Part shown: in pieces, positions 1-8,550 of the stretch
How the letters are laid out: each line of letters begins with the position of its first letter
Numbering within the stretch: the first letter of the stretch is position 1
Assembly: GCA_003135055.1 (NCBI GenBank)
Contig: PLDF01000222.1
Coordinates: 26,989-90,988, forward strand
DNA: 64,000 bases
Direction: 5' to 3'
Source: Bryobacterales bacterium
GTDB lineage: Bacteria > Acidobacteriota > Terriglobia > Bryobacterales > Bryobacteraceae
The notes under the pieces: generated by a model
The model's input: the letters and a program-made list of their open reading frames with translations, nothing else
What the model was told of the DNA's origin: nothing
Databases searched by the model: none
Translations under genes and position numbers: made by a program

Positions 1-226
1 AACCCCCATTCCCCCAGGCCCCCCCCCAACCCCAACAATCCACACCATCACCATGGCGATCACCGTCGATGGCATGGCGAGGCCCGATTGGAGCTCCGAC
101 AATGCCGGCTCGTTGCTGATTGCCGATCTGGCGAAGAGCCGGTCCGGAGAATCTGCTTCTTTCTCTCGATCCGGTTTGAGTTAGATTACGGTCGATTAGC
201 GGTGTGGCGCGCTCCCCGTTGCGCGA
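1..226. other. Intergenic, no gene seen
   Basis: The left edge begins with C-rich homopolymer stretches followed by ordinary GC-rich sequence. I see no coding signal in any frame that looks better than chance and no RNA gene. It is the downstream flank of the minus-strand barrel gene. Confidence 0.5.
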
Positions 227-1651
227 TCACTGGAGTGCGGGGTGATGCGTCCATTCTATGGAGGCGCGTACTGAGTCCTGCGACGTGTGGGCCGCTGCCT
301 GCAAGCCTCTGGAATAGGTTAAATGGGAGTATTGCGTAAGCAAAACGAAGTGGGCGCCGATTGCCCGATTCAAGCCGACCGTGGAATTCCAGCCGGAAAG
401 GTCCGCAAGGACATTGCCTTGTAGCTGCTGCCAGCCGAAGCTGCTCGCCAGCCACCAGGAACTGCCGCGATGGCGCCACTGCCAGGCCGCATTGGCGGCG
501 GAACTCGTGGAGGCGCCCAGGCCGTACGTGTCGCTCACGGCACGGTCATACGAACCGAGGAAGGTGTGCGAGAGCGTCTTGTAGGTCAAGCTGCCGCCGA
601 TCGCGGGCCCCGGTTTCGCCGATACAATGGCGTTGGCCTCGCGTACGGCATTGGTGACCCCTACTCCGCCGTGGACTTGTACCACCCAGCGCCCCGCCAA
701 AGTCCGGCCCAGGGTGGCCAGTGAAGTGGTGGTGTAGCCGTCGTATATCAAGGAAGAGGTTCGACTGCTCGAGACCGTGCCGCCGATTTGCGTAAGCGGC
801 GACAGAGAATAGGAAACGTTCACGGTCGCATTGCCCGAGGTGGTATTGGGTATGAGCGGGACGTTGCCGACGCCTAAGGCCTGATCGTCTACGTGCTGAG
901 AACGGGCGGCGCCGCCGCTGAAAGTCACCGAAAGACGGGGCGAGTACGAATAGGAAAGCGAGGCGTGCGCCGACGACGTGAACATTCGCTGCCCATAGAG
1001 CAAATTGCTTATGGGCGACTGTGCGAGCGGCGAACTGTTGAGGAGGGCTCCCAATTGCGGGTTGTTGGCGAAGTTCCCCGTCAGCAAGGCGGCAGCGAGG
1101 TCGTTGAAAGTCGCCAGTGCGCCGGCCACATTGCCGAGCGCGGTCGGAGCAAACTGGGACTCCTGCAAACTGGTGAGAGCGCCGGCGGCCGAGAAGCCAA
1201 AAGTCCACTGGGGAGCAATCTTCCGGCTGGTAGTAAGGGAGAGCGCGTGATTCAAGGCGTTCAGGGAGGAATTTCGCACGTAGCCTGTATAGGAAGGAGT
1301 GTAGGTCAAGGAGAACGTGGACCGCTCGGTGAATTTCGTCCAGTCGAATTCGACGCTTCCTCCCGCACCCAGTTCGGAAGGAAGGTTCGTCGTACCAGCC
1401 GCGGCGAAGCCGCCGTTGGGCAAAAAGTTCGAATAGTAAACCGCGTAAGCCGAGACGCTGCGGATTTGCAGCCCACCCTGCGGCAGCGGCGCCGGAGCAT
1501 TCGGGACCGCGGCATTATTGTCCTGATTGTCCTGGGCAAACAGCGCCCCGGTTGCGCATCCCCAGCCGAGAACCAGAACCGTCAAGCAGCGAGCGGCGAC
1601 CCTCGCCGCCATGCGGGTCATTAGCGATGGCGGAACCGATTTGTGGCGCAT
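227..1651 (-). CDS. Outer-membrane beta-barrel protein of the exosortase/EPS module
   Basis: A 474-residue protein. The N-terminus has a basic stretch, then a hydrophobic run (LTVLVLGWG) and an ALFAQ-type signal peptidase I site near residue 40. The rest alternates polar and aromatic residues in amphipathic strands (for example SLSYSYSPRLSVTFSGG and VNVSYSLSPLTQIGG), as expected for a porin-like barrel. Families of this size and style accompany PEP-CTERM/exosortase EPS loci, where they may help export or anchor glycan; that role is inferred from context. An internal Met at residue 11 is an alternative start that would give a cleaner signal peptide. It is the last gene of a run with the cohesin-like and TPR genes. 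Confidence 0.75.
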   Translation of the reverse strand: MRHKSVPPSLMTRMAARVAARCLTVLVLGWGCATGALFAQDNQDNNAAVPNAPAPLPQGGLQIRSVSAYAVYYSNFLPNGGFAAAGTTNLPSELGAGGSVEFDWTKFTERSTFSLTYTPSYTGYVRNSSLNALNHALSLTTSRKIAPQWTFGFSAAGALTSLQESQFAPTALGNVAGALATFNDLAAALLTGNFANNPQLGALLNSSPLAQSPISNLLYGQRMFTSSAHASLSYSYSPRLSVTFSGGAARSQHVDDQALGVGNVPLIPNTTSGNATVNVSYSLSPLTQIGGTVSSSRTSSLIYDGYTTTSLATLGRTLAGRWVVQVHGGVGVTNAVREANAIVSAKPGPAIGGSLTYKTLSHTFLGSYDRAVSDTYGLGASTSSAANAAWQWRHRGSSWWLASSFGWQQLQGNVLADLSGWNSTVGLNRAIGAHFVLLTQYSHLTYSRGLQAAAHTSQDSVRASIEWTHHPALQ

Positions 1652-1681
1652 GTACCTATTCTCTTCCTATTGCCCGGAACG

Positions 1682-2215
1682 TCATCTGCCGACAACCGAG
1701 CCCCTCAGCGGCGGATGCAATCTGCAATCGGAAGAGATATTGGCGCCGGTGACGGAAACGATCTTCGCGGAAATCGGGATCACATTGCCGGCGGCGGAGG
1801 CTGCGAGAGAATAAGCGATTGAAACTGCCGGTGCGCTTGCGCCGGGAGCAAGCACGGCGGTCACCTTTGCAATCACCCCGCTGGGGATGGTGTTCGTATT
1901 TACCCCTACAGCCAGACAGTTGTACGCGGCTGCATTGCCGGCGCAGTAAGCCATTTTCCCGGCCGATGTCAGCATAGGCCCATCGTCCACGGTCAGGCTG
2001 CTGATGTTTGAGGACGCATATTGAAAGGTCCATTGAACGGCCGCCGGCGCCGTTCCGGGCGACGAATACAGAGAAAGATTCATCGACGTGGCGCCGTCGG
2101 AGGAGACGGTTGACGGAGACAGCACGAGGCAGGTCTGCGCGGTTAACCCGCTGGCGCAGAGAAGGATTGGAAGCCAGCAGAGGGCTTTTCGAGAGGCTAA
2201 TCGGAATCCCGGCAC
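1682..2215 (-). CDS. Secreted cohesin-like beta-sandwich protein
   Basis: A 177-residue protein with a signal peptide (hydrophobic ALCWLPILLCASGLTAQ). Alternating beta-type sequence follows (AAVQWTFQYASSNISSLTVDDG, split here as a strand-turn pattern; ISIAYSL-like segments), resembling a cohesin or dockerin-partner fold in which a WTFQY strand is typical. The start is GTG, one base after the TAA of the TPR gene. A strong AAAGGAGG ribosome site about 8 bases upstream supports GTG. The close spacing means co-transcription with the TPR lipoprotein. The cohesin assignment is by fold style only. It may bind the PEP-CTERM protein or a glycan at the cell surface. Confidence 0.6.
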   Translation of the reverse strand: MPGFRLASRKALCWLPILLCASGLTAQTCLVLSPSTVSSDGATSMNLSLYSSPGTAPAAVQWTFQYASSNISSLTVDDGPMLTSAGKMAYCAGNAAAYNCLAVGVNTNTIPSGVIAKVTAVLAPGASAPAVSIAYSLAASAAGNVIPISAKIVSVTGANISSDCRLHPPLRGSVVGR

Positions 2216-2216
2216 T

Positions 2217-4400
2217 TTAGCGGCCTCCTTTGGAAATTTGCTCCAACGCGGCCTTGGCGTTGGCGGCGTAGGGAAACTGCGGATCGGTCCGCAGCGCCGC
2301 CCGCAGAGAGTTTTGCGCCAGCTCGAACTGGCGAGAGGCCATAAAGGCCATGCCCAGATGGTAGCGGTAGATGGGGTTATTGGGAACCTTCTCCGAGGAT
2401 TCTTTCAATTGTACCACGGCGGAATCGAGCGACCCCAGTTTGTAGTAGGCCCAGCCAAGCGCATCGGCGGTGATGGGAGAATCGGGCATCTTTTGCCTCG
2501 CGATTTGCGCCAGCGAGACCGCGGCATTGACGTCGCCACCATGCTCCAGATAAAGAAAAGCGAGCTCGTCGGCAACCATGGGAGAGGCGGGGTCGATATC
2601 GTGGGCCTTTTCATCCAGCCTCTTAGCTTCTTCCCAGTTGCCTTCCTTCTCGTACTGGGTCACCAATGCCACGTAATTCAAAAGGCTGCGCGGATGAGCC
2701 GCAATCGCCGCGCGAAGATCTGCCTTGGCTTCTTCCACCGCTCCTCTGGCGAGATGAATGTTGGCAAGCAAGGTATACGCATCGGGTGTTTTGGGATCTA
2801 GCGCGAGAGCCTGCCGGACGTTGGTTTCCGACTTCTCCAGGTCTTTGAGGCCGAAGTACGCCAGGGCCAGCAGGAAGCGAAGGCCGGCATTCTGCGGATA
2901 TTGTTGAACCAGACCTGTGATCCGCTGAAGCCCTTCCTGCATACGTCCCTCCTGACTGTAAAGATTCAAGAGCGTGGCCAAAGCCGCCAGAGACGAGGGA
3001 TCCCGCCGGAGAGTGTCCTGGAGCGCTGTTTCCGCCTGTCGCGCGTCTCCTTTCGCCATCTGGGCTTGGGCGCTGGCGAGGTAGGCGGAAGGCAGATTCG
3101 GGTCCGCCCGGCGCGCGTTTTCGGCCAGGCGCAATGCCTCGTCGCGGTTGTTCTTAACGGTCAGGCTGGCGAGTGCTGCGGACGCCTGCGCCATCTGAGG
3201 TTCTATCTCTAAGGCGCGGGAGAAGGAAACTTTGGCCAGGTCCGGAAGCCCGGCGTACCGTTGCGCAAGACCTAGAAAGTAATGGGAGGCGGCCGAATTA
3301 GGCTCGGCTTTGGCGGCCCCTTCGAGTGCGGTCCTGGCCTTCTCGTACTGACCTTCGGAAAGAAGGATTCGGCCCTGCGATTCGAGGCCCCGAGGATCGG
3401 TGGGATTGGCGCTCACGATCTCCCGATTGAGAGGTGCAGCCTCTCCGATCCGGTTCAGATCGAGGAGCGTTTCAACCAGCTGGTCCTTGACGAAACTGTC
3501 CTTCGGATGGGCTGTCAGCATCGAGCGGAATTCCGCTATGGCTTTTTCTCTCTGGCCGGAGGATGCGTAGAAGCTCCCCAACGCCCGATAGGCCTGCGGA
3601 TCTTTAGGGGCGATCCTTTTCAAATCTGCATAAAGCTTTTCAGCGTCGGCGGATTTGCCCATAGCCAGCAGGATCCGCGCCAGCAGGAACCGGGGAGGAA
3701 GGGCGCGCAGATCCTGATCGCAAGCGATACGCATCTCGGTTTCGGCTTTGGCCATGCTGCCCTGCGAGAAGTAAAATTGGCTCAACGACATGTGGGCTTG
3801 AGCGGACTTCGGATTGGTCTCCGTCGCCTTCCTGTAGGCGTCTTCCGCCTCCGAAAACCGCCCCGCGGCGCCGTAGGCAGCGCCAAGCGCGGCATAGTTT
3901 TCGACCCGCTGGGGCTCAAGCTCAACCACCTTCTGAAACTCCTGGATAGCCTTCGGGAAGTCGTGGGTAAGGATATGCTTCTCGCCCAATATCGTGAGGG
4001 CCCGGACGTTTCCCGGCTGTGCGTCGAGGACCTTCTGCGCCACCGACTGGGCTTGATCGAACTGTCTGCGGCCAATGAGCAGCGCCGCAAATTCAAGCTG
4101 CGCGTCTGAATTGCTGGGATCGAGGGTTACAGACTCTGTCAGCTCACGATACGCCGAGCCGGGGTTCCTCAGGGTCAGGTAGGCGCGGCCGAGCTGGTAG
4201 TGCGCCGCCGCAAACCGCGGATCGATCTCAAGCGCATTGCGGAATTGGATCACTGCTTCCTGATATTTGCCGGTTTTGAAATAATTCTCGCCGCTGTTCA
4301 GGTATTTGAGCTTCTGCCTGCTCGGGTCCGAGGAACAGGATACCAACAGGGCCGCCCCTGCGATCAGGAGAATTGCTCCGTTGAAGGATACGAATTTCAT
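2217..4400 (-). CDS. TPR-repeat lipoprotein (PrsT-like)
   Basis: A 727-residue protein. It begins with a lipoprotein signal (MKFVSFNGAILLIAGAALL, then VSC with the lipobox Cys near residue 22), so it should be anchored in a membrane. The rest is about twenty 34-residue tetratricopeptide repeats with the usual W/L-G-Y-A-F-P spacing (for example YFKTGKYQEAVIQFRNALEI). Long TPR lipoproteins of this type (PrsT family) are found beside exosortase EPS clusters and are thought to scaffold assembly of the export machinery. Here it is upstream of the cohesin-like and barrel genes in one apparent operon. The role is inferred from context; the repeat architecture is clear. Confidence 0.88.
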   Translation of the reverse strand: MKFVSFNGAILLIAGAALLVSCSSDPSRQKLKYLNSGENYFKTGKYQEAVIQFRNALEIDPRFAAAHYQLGRAYLTLRNPGSAYRELTESVTLDPSNSDAQLEFAALLIGRRQFDQAQSVAQKVLDAQPGNVRALTILGEKHILTHDFPKAIQEFQKVVELEPQRVENYAALGAAYGAAGRFSEAEDAYRKATETNPKSAQAHMSLSQFYFSQGSMAKAETEMRIACDQDLRALPPRFLLARILLAMGKSADAEKLYADLKRIAPKDPQAYRALGSFYASSGQREKAIAEFRSMLTAHPKDSFVKDQLVETLLDLNRIGEAAPLNREIVSANPTDPRGLESQGRILLSEGQYEKARTALEGAAKAEPNSAASHYFLGLAQRYAGLPDLAKVSFSRALEIEPQMAQASAALASLTVKNNRDEALRLAENARRADPNLPSAYLASAQAQMAKGDARQAETALQDTLRRDPSSLAALATLLNLYSQEGRMQEGLQRITGLVQQYPQNAGLRFLLALAYFGLKDLEKSETNVRQALALDPKTPDAYTLLANIHLARGAVEEAKADLRAAIAAHPRSLLNYVALVTQYEKEGNWEEAKRLDEKAHDIDPASPMVADELAFLYLEHGGDVNAAVSLAQIARQKMPDSPITADALGWAYYKLGSLDSAVVQLKESSEKVPNNPIYRYHLGMAFMASRQFELAQNSLRAALRTDPQFPYAANAKAALEQISKGGR

Positions 4401-4974
4401 AAAATGTCGAAAATTTCCCTTACGATTGAGAGAGCATGTAAGGGGCCGTAAGAAATCAAGTTCGTCAGACGCTGTTTATATTGATGGGCTTAAGCTATGG
4501 CGGCAGGGCATTGGGTAGGGAATCCGGCGTACCCCAAAAACTAGGACATCATGCCTGACTATTGGGCTCGGACCGGAGAGATCAATGATTCTTTCACCTA
4601 TTTACTTACGCCGGCCCAAGCGCCGCAAGATTCGAAACTCATCCTGGTAGCTGCCGAAGCCGATGGAGTCGATAGGAAAGACTCGATGAGGGAAGGCGTT
4701 ACACTTCGCGTTATCACGCTCGTGAATCGTGCACCCTTGCCCGTGTTCGGAACAAGCACAGATCGTGTGCCCTTTCGGAGGCTGATCCTCTTTCTTCCAA
4801 CTTACAGGATTTAGGGTACGCAGGGAACAGCTGATCGGCGATGTTATTCGCGATCTTTTTGGGCATTTGTGGATATCTAAGTGGATTTCGAATGAAGATG
4901 CCAAATAGAGGGAAAAGGGAAGTGCCCGGCCCCATTGAGAACGTGGGGGCCGGGGTGGTTCTTCGAAAGTCGAA
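4401..4974. other. Intergenic region, no convincing gene
   Basis: About 570 bases separate the TPR gene start from the end of the PEP-CTERM gene. Short open frames exist on both strands but have no recognisable motif or ribosome site. A minus-strand frame around 4602-4904 is unusually rich in Cys and His, but I cannot match it to a family. The promoter of the TPR operon should lie near 4400-4480; I see no clear sigma-70 boxes. Confidence 0.4.
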
Positions 4975-5748
4975 TTAAGATTGAGTCACTTTCAAGCGAC
5001 GACGGACAAAAAGCATCAGTCCTCCGACAGCCAGCAGGTCCAATCCGAGAAGAGCGGTGGAAGGCGGCTCAGCCATGCTCACCGCGAGGAATTCTTGCGG
5101 CTGAGTACAAACTCCGTTACAACTTCCCGTCGGGGTTCCAGCGCTGCCATCGTAGGAGTAGATCGTGGTGGCGTTGACGTCAGCCTGGACTTGGGCTGCG
5201 TTGGCGGAATTGAAGGCGTACGCGACAGCGCCGTTCAAGTAATTCAGTGCGTTGGTCTGGTCAGTGGGGTAGCCGTTCAACTGGGCCGAGGCTCCCGAAT
5301 AATCAAAAAGCTCCCAGAGTGAATAACTATAATCTTCCTGTGCCTGACTTCCTGTTGCGCTGCTAAGGATGTCGACCGCCAGAACCGCCGCCACAGTATA
5401 GGCCTGAGCTTGGTTTAGCGTCTGCGCGCCAACTGTGGCGCCCTGCCATTTCAGGTAGCCGTCCGTCGCACTCGAAGTAAGACTGGACGCGGACGTTTGG
5501 TAAGCCGTCCACGTCTCGGGGACATAACTGTCGTCGGCAAAATCGTCGCAGATCATATTCATGCTAGAACCGCCGCCGATATTACCAGTATAGGGACTCG
5601 TATAGACACCCGCCAGATTCGCGCCGGAGCCTACACCAGTCAAATTGAACGTCACTGTCGGCGGCATAGCGGCCAGAGGGCCGGTTGCCAAAAGCACGAG
5701 AGCGAGTACTACTACTAGGTACCAGAATTTCTGCATTGTATACCTCAT
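4975..5748 (-). CDS. PEP-CTERM-type secreted protein, likely exosortase substrate
   Basis: A 257-residue protein with a signal peptide (MQKFWYLVVVLALVLLATGPLAA) and a Ser/Thr/Ala-rich passenger. The C-terminus has the tripartite sorting signal: AEPPSTALLGLDLLAVGG, a hydrophobic helix, then FVRRRLK. The usual P-E-P is replaced by E-P-P, a tolerated variant in these families. The passenger has two Cys pairs (MICDDFADD and GSCNGVCT). I chose ATG at 5748 because a purine-rich AAGGACAAAGG precedes it; a second ATG at 5736, with GAGG upstream, is equally plausible. An upstream in-frame extension lacks signal-peptide logic. The exosortase gene lies 1 kb away. Confidence 0.85.
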   Translation of the reverse strand: MRYTMQKFWYLVVVLALVLLATGPLAAMPPTVTFNLTGVGSGANLAGVYTSPYTGNIGGGSSMNMICDDFADDSYVPETWTAYQTSASSLTSSATDGYLKWQGATVGAQTLNQAQAYTVAAVLAVDILSSATGSQAQEDYSYSLWELFDYSGASAQLNGYPTDQTNALNYLNGAVAYAFNSANAAQVQADVNATTIYSYDGSAGTPTGSCNGVCTQPQEFLAVSMAEPPSTALLGLDLLAVGGLMLFVRRRLKVTQS

Positions 5749-6402
5749 TCCTTTGTCCTTGCCTTCCAGATGCGCCGCGGTCACCCTAATGTTGCTTGCC
5801 CCGGCGAATCGGCGTAGAATAAGCACGCTGGTGGCCGTAGCTAAGCACTTGAAACATAACGGTATATAGTACTTTTTCGCGAAAGAAATTGGGTTATCCT
5901 TCCCGAGCTTTCTCCTGTAAGCCAAAGTCTCAGAGCGAGGTCGATCGCTTCTTCAGCGAGTGGCTGGTCTCGACAGAGATGAGACGCGATTTGCTCGTCC
6001 ATTGTGGTGAATGCGGAGGCATGACTTGGTGCGCAATCCCATAGTTCTAGTACCTGAGTCGTGCAGCCGGGCCGCCATCAACATTGTTCGCAATGGGGAT
6101 CGCCCTTCGCTTCAATCAGGCAGCTCTCTGCCAGCGGCAAAAGTTGCTGCCCCGGCGTAATAGCGCGGCTCCGTCATAAGCAAAGGCTGACGGGAGTTTA
6201 CTGTGAATGACGTCACCACTCGAAGAGTACCGAAACCGCAACGCCATTGCTGCTGAATGTGATGGCCGTATTAACCCTAATAAACGGGTGGGGGTAAGAC
6301 GAGATAAATCGAGGCAAGCGCTTCCGGATTCAGAACATCAACTTAGCTTTTGTTCTCAGATTTTCTTAGTAGACTCAGTAAACTCTGTAAACTCCTGCTA
6401 GG
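5749..6402. other. Intergenic region upstream of the PEP-CTERM gene
   Basis: About 650 bases between divergent genes. On the minus strand the sequence just upstream of the PEP-CTERM gene contains an AT-rich patch (TATATAC region near 5860-5875) that could hold its promoter. A short minus-strand frame here (beginning MDEQIASHL) is not recognisable. No RNA gene or repeat was seen. Confidence 0.35.
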
Positions 6403-6431
6403 TTGACAAAACGATGGAAACGTACTAGTAT
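6403..6431 (+). promoter_or_regulatory. Sigma-70 promoter, consensus -35 and near-consensus -10
   Basis: TTGACA at 6403-6408 and TAGTAT at 6426-6431 are separated by exactly 17 bases. The ATG of the small membrane protein begins at 6439, seven bases after the -10 box, where transcription should start. The mRNA would therefore be leaderless. The TTG inside the -35 box is in frame with the gene but is better read as promoter than as a start codon. Confidence 0.7.
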
Positions 6432-6438
6432 TTATAGT

Positions 6439-6642
6439 ATGCAGAGCCCCGCGATTGCCCAGCCTCCCAAGTTTACCGGGACAAAAGAATACCCTGCTCG
6501 CTCACTCAGCAATGATCGTGCGGAGTTGGCAGAAGCGCCCCGGGGTCCTAGCCATGCGGCGCGCGGCGCGGTTGTAGGAATATTGCTGGGCGCGAGCCTC
6601 TGGGCCGCAATTCTGGTTTTTGTTGGCGTTATCAAGCTTTAG
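6439..6642 (+). CDS. Small single-pass membrane protein
   Basis: A 67-residue protein starting MQSPAIAQ. It has a polar, Pro/Ala-rich N-terminal half and one C-terminal transmembrane helix (AVVGILLGASLWAAILVFVG) ending IKL. There is no signal peptide and no known family. Its position between the PEP-CTERM substrate and the exosortase, on the opposite strand, is the only contextual clue. The start was chosen from the promoter position: the ATG lies at the predicted transcription start. An in-frame TTG 12 codons upstream falls in the -35 element. Confidence 0.55.
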   Translation: MQSPAIAQPPKFTGTKEYPARSLSNDRAELAEAPRGPSHAARGAVVGILLGASLWAAILVFVGVIKL

Positions 6643-6747
6643 ATTCAGGTACTTAGACGCCAAATATCCACACCCTTGTCATTGGGCTGCGGGGCCAGCG
6701 TACGCGATTGCCGCTTCCGATTTAGCTAGTTTCTGTCGCGAAACCTA

Positions 6748-7698
6748 TTAGACCAGGCGACGCCAGAACCCAACTGCCGGGATAATTGGTGCGGCCTGGA
6801 AGGAAGCGAATGGGCGCCTGAGCAACCAAAGCAGGACAGCCATCAAGACGAGAGATAGAAGCGAAAACGGCAACCCGCCCTGGCGGTGAAGCGGACCGTG
6901 AAAAAAATCGGGATTCACGTGGATGCCTAGCCACGCGATGGCTACAATCCGTACCGCGTTCTTGAATATGGCGATGGGAAAGATGCACAGGATGAAGCAT
7001 GCCTTCTTCCAGTAACCCTGAAGGATAACGTGCTCTGCCAGCAGACCGGCAATGAACAGGGACAACGCCGAGTGAATGCCGCTGCATTGCTCCGCGACCT
7101 CAATATCGACCCCAGGCAAGGAAAATAGGAAGCCGTGCCGGATTACGGGGATCCCCATGAGACGGAATAAGGCGTAGCAGGTATCCGCGGAGCCCTTTTG
7201 CAAAACGGATACGACGTGTTCCGCCACGACGACTGGGAGCGGGCTCATGAGGAGGAGGAACAGCAGGGGGAACAGAGCGGCCTTAAAGGAACTGGTCCCA
7301 TAAACGAGGATGAACACGCCGATCCACGCCAGAACGATCGAGATTGCGGCCGCGGATAGGCGATTCGTGTCGTGATCCGTGCCGTTCAGAGAGGACATGA
7401 GCGCATTGAGGCTGTACCAGACTACGACCGCCAGCAGAAGTATCGGTGCGCCGATCGAAGGGCAGTAGCGGTGCGTGCGGAAGATTCGTTTCCTCTCGAG
7501 GTAAATGAGGAACGCGCTGATGAGAGGAATCAGGAGGATGTGGGAGGCGAGTTCATCGTGGAACGAGAGGCTTGCCAGAGTGCTCAGCGTTCGCCGAAAC
7601 AGTAACAGGGACAGAAGCCAGAGGATTATGGCATAATCGTGCGGCGCCCGCCCGGAGAGCCGCAGCCACCCCTGCGTTTGCCGCTCAGTCTTCGTCAT
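6748..7698 (-). CDS. Exosortase (EpsH family transpeptidase)
   Basis: A 316-residue polytopic membrane protein with about eight hydrophobic helices. The three catalytic residues of the exosortase/archaeosortase family are visible: Cys205 in VAEQCSGIHS, Arg250 in FKNAVRI and His271 in GPLHRQGG. The enzyme should cleave PEP-CTERM tails in the inner membrane and transfer the protein to a glycolipid or other acceptor. The ATG at 7698 was chosen because it overlaps the end of the kinase gene by 14 bases; the in-frame extension upstream lies wholly inside that gene. No fused EpsI domain is present. The protein at 4975-5748 is the obvious local substrate. Confidence 0.92.
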   Translation of the reverse strand: MTKTERQTQGWLRLSGRAPHDYAIILWLLSLLLFRRTLSTLASLSFHDELASHILLIPLISAFLIYLERKRIFRTHRYCPSIGAPILLLAVVVWYSLNALMSSLNGTDHDTNRLSAAAISIVLAWIGVFILVYGTSSFKAALFPLLFLLLMSPLPVVVAEHVVSVLQKGSADTCYALFRLMGIPVIRHGFLFSLPGVDIEVAEQCSGIHSALSLFIAGLLAEHVILQGYWKKACFILCIFPIAIFKNAVRIVAIAWLGIHVNPDFFHGPLHRQGGLPFSLLSLVLMAVLLWLLRRPFASFQAAPIIPAVGFWRRLV

Positions 7699-8533
7699 GG
7701 GTGCGCTTGGTACCGTCGTAATATTGATAGTAGAGATGATCGCGCGCTTCCATGCCATTGAGAACGACGCCGAGAATGTTCTTCTTCCCGAGCAGCTCGA
7801 TGCTTTTCTCAACCGCCTCGCGGGGAGTTTGGCCGGCTCTTACCACGAGCAGGCTGGCATCGGCGTGCTGCTGCAGCGATATGGAATCGGTGAGCGGGAT
7901 AACCGGCGCGGAATCGATCAGAATCCAATCGAAGCAAGGCGAGAGATGTTCCATGACGCGGCCGAATGCGGGAGTCTGCAACAATTCCGTGGGATTTTTA
8001 CGAGGCTCGCCGGCTGCCAGGATATACCACCCGAGGGGCTCAATGCGCCGAATGGCCGAGAGCGGAGGAGTTGAGTCGTCGACGAGGCATTCCGTCAACC
8101 CTGCCCAAGGCCTAAGCCTGAGTCTATCGGAGAGAGATGAGTTGTGAAGATCGGCCTCTACCACCAGAACGCGGCGTTTCCCTCGTTCCGCCAGGGCGGT
8201 GGCGAGATTCATGACTACGGTCGATTTTCCATCGTGAGCCAGCGGACCGGTGATCAGAAGCTTCTTCAGTTTTCCCGTGGTCCGGAGAGTTTTCAGCTTC
8301 ATCCGGAGGAGGCGGAACCGGTCGGCCGCGGGGCTGCGGGGATCGGTATGAAAGACAAGCCGGTTTTCAGCGCCAACATAAGCCTCCTCAACGGGAAACT
8401 CGGGGAGAGCGGGAGCCGCGGTGGCGACATTGGCGGACGTAACGAAGCTTTCCGAAACCGCTGCCACGGAAGCCGCCTGCGGAATATGTTCGGGCCCCGA
8501 AGGCTTATGAAAAAGGTTGCGGAGGTGACTCAT
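7685..8533 (-). CDS. Tyrosine autokinase / EPS-associated P-loop ATPase (CpsD/BY-kinase)
   Basis: A 282-residue cytoplasmic ATPase. Walker A is GPLAHDGKST (residues 96-105), Walker A' is LVVEADLHN (about 124-132) and Walker B is WILIDSAP (about 203-210). The tail carries a tyrosine cluster (DHLYYQYYDG), the usual site of autophosphorylation in bacterial tyrosine kinases. It lies 17 bases downstream of the Wzz/GNVR gene, the usual split arrangement in which the membrane partner activates the kinase. Phosphorylation cycles regulate glycan chain length. The start at 8533 was taken over an upstream in-frame codon that overlaps the Wzz gene. Confidence 0.9.
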   Translation of the reverse strand: MSHLRNLFHKPSGPEHIPQAASVAAVSESFVTSANVATAAPALPEFPVEEAYVGAENRLVFHTDPRSPAADRFRLLRMKLKTLRTTGKLKKLLITGPLAHDGKSTVVMNLATALAERGKRRVLVVEADLHNSSLSDRLRLRPWAGLTECLVDDSTPPLSAIRRIEPLGWYILAAGEPRKNPTELLQTPAFGRVMEHLSPCFDWILIDSAPVIPLTDSISLQQHADASLLVVRAGQTPREAVEKSIELLGKKNILGVVLNGMEARDHLYYQYYDGTKRTHDED

Positions 8534-8550
8534 CTGTTCGCTTGGACCTG

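Noticed and set aside
4602-4904. Cys/His-rich minus-strand frame as a zinc-binding protein
   Set aside because: No spacing of a known zinc motif, no start signal and no neighbour relation.
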